A stretch of 35,489 nucleotides of DNA, from assembly GCA_900128585.1 (NCBI GenBank), contig LT642199.1, positions 1 through 35,489 of the forward strand. Direction: 5' to 3'. The stretch is from Stramenopiles sp. TOSAG23-3 (Eukaryota > Sar). Each line of letters starts with the position of its first letter. Within the stretch, counting starts at the first letter, position 1. Of this stretch, positions 30,686 through 35,489 are shown in pieces. The notes under the pieces are model-generated. The model saw only the letters and a program-made list of their open reading frames with translations. It searched no databases and was not told the DNA's origin. The translations under genes and the position numbers were made by a program.

Positions 30686-31313
30686 TCCCATTGCTATAAT
30701 CATATCAAACAACAAATTTGCTATATTTCCTTGATGATAGTCAATATTTTTTATTTAAACAAGAAAATTGGCTGTTATTTAAGTAATTAAAATTTATGTA
30801 CTGCGAGAACTGCGAACTTTTTTCTTTATCATAATTAGGAATAATAATGTTTGTTGCTGCCTGGTTTTTGCTGAATGCTGCTTCCTGCTTCCTTGGCTTT
30901 GGTTGGTCTAACCCCCGCCCTCAACAACAACAACGACGACGAACGACGATGCGACGACGATAATAATAAAAAAAAAAGATACGAGGAGGGAGGATAACCA
31001 ATAAGAAGCAAGAAGAAGAAAGGAAGAAGAAGAAGATTAAAATTATTATAATAATAAAAATAAAAAATAATAATAATAATGAAGAAGAAGTAATACCTTG
31101 GTACTTCTTTAAATAACTGCCAATTTTTCGTTTTTTAAAGTACGGTACATAATTAAAAAAAGAAGCGAATCTGCTGTGAATCTTGAGTGCCAAACAACTT
31201 TATTTCAAAGCCTGCAATTTATAGATACTTCGCGTTTGATTGTCATAGTTCGCATTGACATCGTTTTCCCCAAGCGTGTATACAGTTGCTACCCGTGGCT
31301 ACGCAGATAAACC
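30686..31313. other. Tandem spacer containing an inverted-repeat element
   Basis: 628 bp between two + strand genes. Most of it (30752-31140) is bounded by the dispersed element in opposite orientations. The interior is trinucleotide-rich (CAA, GAC, AAT, GAA). The peptidase promoter must lie in the right part. Confidence 0.6.
30752..31140 (+). mobile_element. Candidate MITE-like inverted-repeat element A
   Basis: Left end AAACAAGAAAATTGGCTGTT at 30757-30776, continuing through ATTTAAGTAATTAAAATT and then two CTGCGA(A) units. Right end is an inverted, imperfect copy at 31111-31137 (reverse complement AAAAATTGGCAGTTATTTAA). Span about 389 bp with no coding capacity. No clear target-site duplication seen. 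Confidence 0.45.
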
Positions 31314-33545
31314 ATGGAAGCGGAAGATATTCTATACGCCGAAGGCGTTTACCGAAGTTTCGCTGAACTCCCTACCATTACTGGCGGTGTGATGACGAAA
31401 ACAAAAGACGGTTCAAACGTGAAAATATCCCTTACAAAGAATCAGAAAGATGTTGTAAACAACAGCAAGAATAAACTGTTGAGCGAATTCTATGTCTCTA
31501 CTCAGACGCCGAGTTTAATTGTCGAACCTACCCTATTTCCACTTTCGCCCAAAACGGTCCTTCACTTGCCTTCTCCAACTGGTAAGTTTTCCCTTAGACT
31601 TATAAAAGAAGACAGTGACAAGAAAGGTGGCAGCGACGGCCCTAATTTTGTGTTTGAAATATACGACCGTTCCGGGAGACTCCACCGCGTAGAATCCCAG
31701 GGCGTTCATGGTCAAGTATTCTTAGGCCACCCATTTGGCTCTGTCGTCTGGTCGCCTTGTGAAACCAAAATCGGCTACGTTGCGGAGCGAAAGAAGAAAG
31801 ACAGGCTGAAGCTGTTTTCCCAGGACAAAGACGCAAAGAGTGGCGAGGATGGGGTAAACGGAATGCGGAGTGAGTTTGAATACGAAGACGATTTTGGCGA
31901 ACAAATGAACGGTGCTCAACAGCCAGTGCCGTTTATTATTGATTTGGGCAAGGCCAAAGTGACGATTCAACCGGTCAACATTTCCGAAGAGTTTAGCACG
32001 CTAGCGTTTGGTCAGTTTCAGTTTACCCCCAAGAACGACCTTGTCGTTGCTGTAGGATGGAGAACGACCCCGAGGCGGTTCGGCATAATCTACTACAACA
32101 CAAGGCCCTCCAAACTGTACATGTTCAACGTTAAGGGGCCGCCAGCAACGAAATGCATTACCCCGAATGAGGAGGATTACAGCGTTTGCAACCCGCGTTT
32201 TTCACCTAGCGGTGCCAACCTGGCGTATCTTACGACGCGGAAAACAGCCGTGCACAACTCTTGCAGTTGCTTGAGACTGGTCCCATGGAAGAGCGTGCTA
32301 GAGACAGATAATGCAGCACCAGAAACAATTATTGATTATGTTGAAGTACCGAATGGTCCAGGCGGGTTTTGTGGTCTGTTTGACCAAGGCACATGGCCCA
32401 AACAACCTTTCTTGAACGAGGAGACCATCATCTTCTCCTCGTTGCACCGTTCTATATTAAAAATCTGCTGCGTCAATCTTGCCACTAAAGCGCTATCGAC
32501 GATGCCACTCCCATTGGCACTCGAGGCGAACGAAACGGTCGGTTATTGCGCAAGTGCGCTCTTTGCGCGCGACAATACCGTTCTCTGGAAGTTTAACCGG
32601 CCGAACTGTCCCGACAGATGCTTTGTGTCCCAGTTTGGCGAAGAAGGTGGCGTCCAGCACCTCGAGATTTCCCGGGAGAAATGCAGGTCAGCCCTTCCAT
32701 CGCACAGAATATTTTCAATGGAGAAAGATGGAATGGTACTGGAAGGCCTGCTCTCGTTGCCCTCTAACGGGGGTGACAAACTACCCCCGTTGATTCTGTC
32801 CCCACACGGAGGGCCGCACAGTGCAACAATGTCCAGTTTTAACGCGACCATATGCACGCTGAACCACTTGGGGTTCGCCGTTTTGCAGGTAAACTACAGG
32901 GGATCCTTAGGGTATGGGCTCCGTTCTCTCGAAAGTTTGCCTGGAAAAGTTGGAAGGCAAGACGTTGACGATTGCATGTCTATATTAAACGAGGCCTTGC
33001 AAAGCGGTGAGTGTAGCAAAAGCGAGGTCTTTGTGCTTGGGGGTTCCCACGGTGGTTTCTTAACAGGTCATTTAATCGCACAGTTTCCGGACAGGTTTCG
33101 CGCAGCAGCGGCTCGAAATCCTGTACTAAACATGGCGGGAGAGTTTGTTGCGACGGACATTCCAGACTGGTGCCACGTGGAGGCTGGCACGGGGGTAGAC
33201 GTTGTGAATGACGGACTCCCGTACGTGCCAACACCGCAAATTTACTCGTTGCTGTATGAGACCAGCCCCATCTCTTTGGTAAACAGTGTGAAAACCCCGT
33301 TGATGCTGATGGTAGGTGGTGCGGATATTCGAGTCCCATGGGCCCAGAGCTTTGATTTCTTTCACATACTAAGGTCCAAAGGCGTCCCAGTGAAACTCTT
33401 GGCGTACCCGAAAATGCAGCATGCGCTGGCCGACTTTTCTCGAGAAGAGGCCGACGTTTGGATAAACGTTATCATGTGGTTCAGCAAGTTCGTGAAGGAG
33501 AGGGGTGACCTTGACCCAAATTTTTGCACAGCTCGTGCCCTCTAG
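31314..33545 (+). CDS. Acylaminoacyl-peptidase (S9 family, APEH/AARE type)
   Basis: 743-residue serine peptidase of the prolyl-oligopeptidase clan, close to the 732 residues of animal APEH. It removes N-acetylated amino acids from short blocked peptides in the cytosol and takes part in clearing damaged proteins. The N-terminal two-thirds (about 1-480) is the beta-propeller gate. The alpha/beta-hydrolase domain (about 490-743) has the nucleophile in GGSHGGF (S578), the acid in GGADIRVPWAQ (D671) and the base in KMQHAL (H703), with the oxyanion-loop region at LSPHGGPHS. The triad spacing matches the family well. ATG at 31314 sits in ACCATGG, a favourable context, and is the first in frame. No signal peptide. 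Single exon, 628 bp after the TPR gene on the same strand; no functional link between them is evident. Element copy 4 begins about 108 bp past the stop. Confidence 0.96.
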   Translation: MEAEDILYAEGVYRSFAELPTITGGVMTKTKDGSNVKISLTKNQKDVVNNSKNKLLSEFYVSTQTPSLIVEPTLFPLSPKTVLHLPSPTGKFSLRLIKEDSDKKGGSDGPNFVFEIYDRSGRLHRVESQGVHGQVFLGHPFGSVVWSPCETKIGYVAERKKKDRLKLFSQDKDAKSGEDGVNGMRSEFEYEDDFGEQMNGAQQPVPFIIDLGKAKVTIQPVNISEEFSTLAFGQFQFTPKNDLVVAVGWRTTPRRFGIIYYNTRPSKLYMFNVKGPPATKCITPNEEDYSVCNPRFSPSGANLAYLTTRKTAVHNSCSCLRLVPWKSVLETDNAAPETIIDYVEVPNGPGGFCGLFDQGTWPKQPFLNEETIIFSSLHRSILKICCVNLATKALSTMPLPLALEANETVGYCASALFARDNTVLWKFNRPNCPDRCFVSQFGEEGGVQHLEISREKCRSALPSHRIFSMEKDGMVLEGLLSLPSNGGDKLPPLILSPHGGPHSATMSSFNATICTLNHLGFAVLQVNYRGSLGYGLRSLESLPGKVGRQDVDDCMSILNEALQSGECSKSEVFVLGGSHGGFLTGHLIAQFPDRFRAAAARNPVLNMAGEFVATDIPDWCHVEAGTGVDVVNDGLPYVPTPQIYSLLYETSPISLVNSVKTPLMLMVGGADIRVPWAQSFDFFHILRSKGVPVKLLAYPKMQHALADFSREEADVWINVIMWFSKFVKERGDLDPNFCTARAL

Positions 33546-34286
33546 GTAGCATTTATTATGGTAGGCGGGCTGACTGTGTTTAATTTAGGAATTGAGGAGA
33601 AAAGAAAGAAAAAAACCTTATTTTTGTTTCTAGATATGATATCTAAATTAATTAAAAACAAGAAAATTGGCTGTTATATTTATAAGTAATTAAATTAATG
33701 TACTACTGCGAACTGAACTCTAAATTTAGACATTCGACATTCGAGGTTTACATTCCTTCATGTACTGCGAACTGATCTTTGCTCTTTTGGTGTTACTAAT
33801 CGATATACCCTTGTCACTTAGTGTTGACTATCATTCTCAGGTGTACTCCATGCATGATCTGAATCCTATTATAAGAATCCCAAGAGTAAGTGTAAAAAAA
33901 CCTATGATAATTCATTTTATCTAAATTTATACTTCGTAGTAAATGTAATAACGGGATCGACATTACCGATTCGGATCATGCATGACTTAAAAAATAACAG
34001 CCAATTTTTTGTTTGAAAGTAAATGCTTCCATTTGCTGTTAAACCACTCAAGGTTACTTTGATGTTAACCATTCACGTTAATTTGTCTTATATTCCTCTT
34101 TCACTTAAATAAGTTAAATTTTTAGAGAAAGCGAAGTTTAGGTTTTTTTTTATTAGGAGGTTTCTTATCATTAATTATTTACAGTACTGATCCTCCTTCG
34201 CGGACTTCAACTTAGTCGGGAAAAATGCAATTTCGATATTCAAACGAACGCGCGCGAGTGAAATCTGCGAGGGACTTTCAAAGGTT
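33546..34286. other. Convergent 3' spacer containing an inverted-repeat element
   Basis: 741 bp between the facing stops of the peptidase and zinc-finger genes, much longer than the other convergent gaps. The excess is explained by the element-bounded block 33653-34018. No gene seen. Confidence 0.65.
33653..34018 (+). mobile_element. Candidate MITE-like inverted-repeat element B
   Basis: Left end AAAACAAGAAAATTGGCTGTT from 33655, followed by TAAGTAATTAAATTAATGTACT. Right end is an inverted copy at 33992-34014 (reverse complement AACAAAAAATTGGCTGTTAT). Span about 366 bp. The TGTACT(ACT)GCGAACTGA unit occurs twice inside (about 33699-33717 and 33761-33775). The first about 60 bp match element A; the rest of the interior does not. 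Confidence 0.5.
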
Positions 34287-34919
34287 TCAAAAAGACTCGC
34301 AGTAGTACCCTTCGTCTTCCTCCATCGAACCATCATCGTGTGTATTTTGCTGACTACCCTGGTGGAACGTACCTTCCGAGCCGTGTGAACGGTTGTCACC
34401 GTACAATATGCCATCGGGAATCCTTCCTGTAGTCCTCACGTTTCCCATTTGATCGCTCAAATCGTCCATATCGCCACTATCGACAACGCCCAGTTTTGGG
34501 CACCAGTAATCGCGATGCGCGTCAAAGCGGTCCCTCGCAAAGAGTCCACCGCAACGGACACACACGACCGACGACCCACTCTCCATCGCGTGTCGTAAAA
34601 TAACCGAGCCCTCCCGTTCGTCTTTTAAAATACTATCCCGCTGAAGCATATCATCGCATATTGCCCTCGCAGCGGCCAGCTGCGCCGCTTCTTCGACGTT
34701 TCTTGCACCCCGTGACAGAGCACTCTGGCGCCCAGCTTCCGCATTCGCTTTCGCAGCGTCCAAACACTTTATTACTTCCCCTTCGTCCCCGTTGCACTTC
34801 AGGGTAGCGGCATTTATAGCATACGCAATGGCAGATTTTCCATCGCCTTCTTGAAGCTTTTGTCGTGCCAAATTAAGAAGTGCTTCTATCTGCTTGTCAA
34901 CGTTTTTTGTAGAGGCCAT
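34287..34919 (-). CDS. Small C2HC zinc-finger protein, family not recognised
   Basis: 210 residues. Residues 5-60 form a helical hairpin region (IEALLNLARQKLQEGDGKSA, then IAYAINAATLKCNGDEGEVI) that resembles a single TPR or MIT-like helix pair. Residues 60-112 are a charged helix. A compact zinc-finger candidate follows: C120-x2-C123-x11-H135-x4-C140 (CVRCGGLFARDRFDAHRDYWC without its last residue), similar in spacing to UBZ4 or other C2HC fingers. The remaining 70 residues are acidic, Gly/Ser/Asp-rich and probably disordered. A ubiquitin-binding or scaffold role would be speculation. ATG at 34917-34919 is the only reasonable start (MASTKNVDKQ). Single exon. Element B's right arm lies 270 bp past its stop, in sense orientation to this gene. 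Confidence 0.75.
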   Translation of the reverse strand: MASTKNVDKQIEALLNLARQKLQEGDGKSAIAYAINAATLKCNGDEGEVIKCLDAAKANAEAGRQSALSRGARNVEEAAQLAAARAICDDMLQRDSILKDEREGSVILRHAMESGSSVVCVRCGGLFARDRFDAHRDYWCPKLGVVDSGDMDDLSDQMGNVRTTGRIPDGILYGDNRSHGSEGTFHQGSQQNTHDDGSMEEDEGYYCESF

Positions 34920-35489
34920 GACCGTACAATTTTATATGGGTTCCACTTCTTGATCGTAAAGTAACAGCCACGCTCTCGAAACGTTTCTCGCAGACGTTTC
35001 TCACAGAGAGGGAGGGGGGGGGGGGGGCAAAAAATAACTCCATCTGTTCAACATAAATTATAATAATAATAATAATATAATAATGAAATAATGAAATAAA
35101 ACAACAAAAAAATTTTAAAAAAAGAAAGAAGAAGAAGAAGAGGTAGGAGAAGAAAAAAAAAGAAGAAGAGGAAGAAGAGGAGTATCATTGGAAGAATTAA
35201 ATTTTATTAGCTTTACGTATAATAGATCTAGTCAATTAGACACAAGAGCTCTATCACTAATAAAATCAATCAATCCAGAAGAAAACACCGAGCAAGCAGC
35301 GGAGAGAGAAGAAAAGAAAAGACCAGACGACCAAAAGTGGAACCAGACACCAGCAGACCAGTAACAGAATTTTTGTATTTTTTTTTTAATTTTTTGTATA
35401 ACGTTGAGTGTAATAATATTAATAATAATAATATTTATATCACCCTGTGCGCCGCGTTTCGTTTCATTCGCTTGTTCTTCTTCTTCTTC
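34920..35489. other. AT-rich and purine-rich spacer at the right edge
   Basis: Upstream region of the zinc-finger gene. It contains a G run of about 15 near 35013-35027, an A/G-rich strip 35120-35180, ATA repeats and a TTC repeat running into the window edge. No coding sequence is supported. Confidence 0.6.

Noticed and set aside
1-35489. tRNA, rRNA or spliceosomal RNA genes
   Set aside because: I looked in the spacers for a tRNA T-arm (GGTTCGAATCC-like) and for U1 and U6 signature sequences and found none. A covariance-model search would be needed to exclude divergent ones.

Overview
The window looks like nuclear DNA of a free-living microbial eukaryote. Twelve protein genes can be supported. 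All have eukaryotic domain content: kinesin-14 motors, ankyrin and WW repeats, EF-hands, the Cbf5/dyskerin pseudouridine synthase, a prenylated PTP4A-type phosphatase, a JmjC protein and an acylaminoacyl peptidase. Eleven are uninterrupted open frames with no visible intron. Spacers are AT-rich and full of microsatellites, while coding DNA is about 45-72% GC. I cannot assign the lineage. A stramenopile or another alga-like protist with few introns would fit, but this is a guess.

Layout: PTP4A-like phosphatase (-, 626-1156); Ank-WW-kinesin-14 (+, 3034-5889); giant secreted coiled-coil/WSC/fibrinogen-like protein (-, 6241-12459); a 2.5 kb repeat spacer with an assembly gap; Cbf5 (+, 15015-16394); ankyrin protein (-, 16657-17847); EF-hand protein (+, 18686-20377); eight-helix membrane protein (-, 20540-21406); calponin-homology kinesin-14 (+, 22939-26622); lumenal JmjC protein with a broken frame at an 11-base poly-C run (-, 26813-28493); mitochondrial TPR protein (+, 29339-30685); acylaminoacyl peptidase (+, 31314-33545); small zinc-finger protein (-, 34287-34919). 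Strands alternate almost perfectly, with short convergent 3' gaps (mostly 160-350 bp) and long AT-rich divergent 5' spacers (0.8-2.6 kb).

There is no operon-like logic. Three genes are linked to microtubules or the cytoskeleton by domain content (two kinesin-14s and, less surely, the EF-hand protein). The two kinesins have unusual domain fusions, and the second carries a textbook-like paired PP1 docking motif (GILK then KRVNF).

The most interesting unexplained signal is a dispersed non-coding element with core AACAAGAAAATTGGCTGTT. It occurs four times on the + strand, each 70-140 bp after a + strand stop codon. Two inverted copies form inverted-repeat pairs about 365-390 bp long. It is either a MITE-like repeat family or a 3'-end element. 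The other leading observations are the in-frame break in the JmjC gene, the steep GC gradient shared by the divergent pair around 12.5-15 kb, and the N-myristoylation-like start of the ankyrin/WW kinesin.
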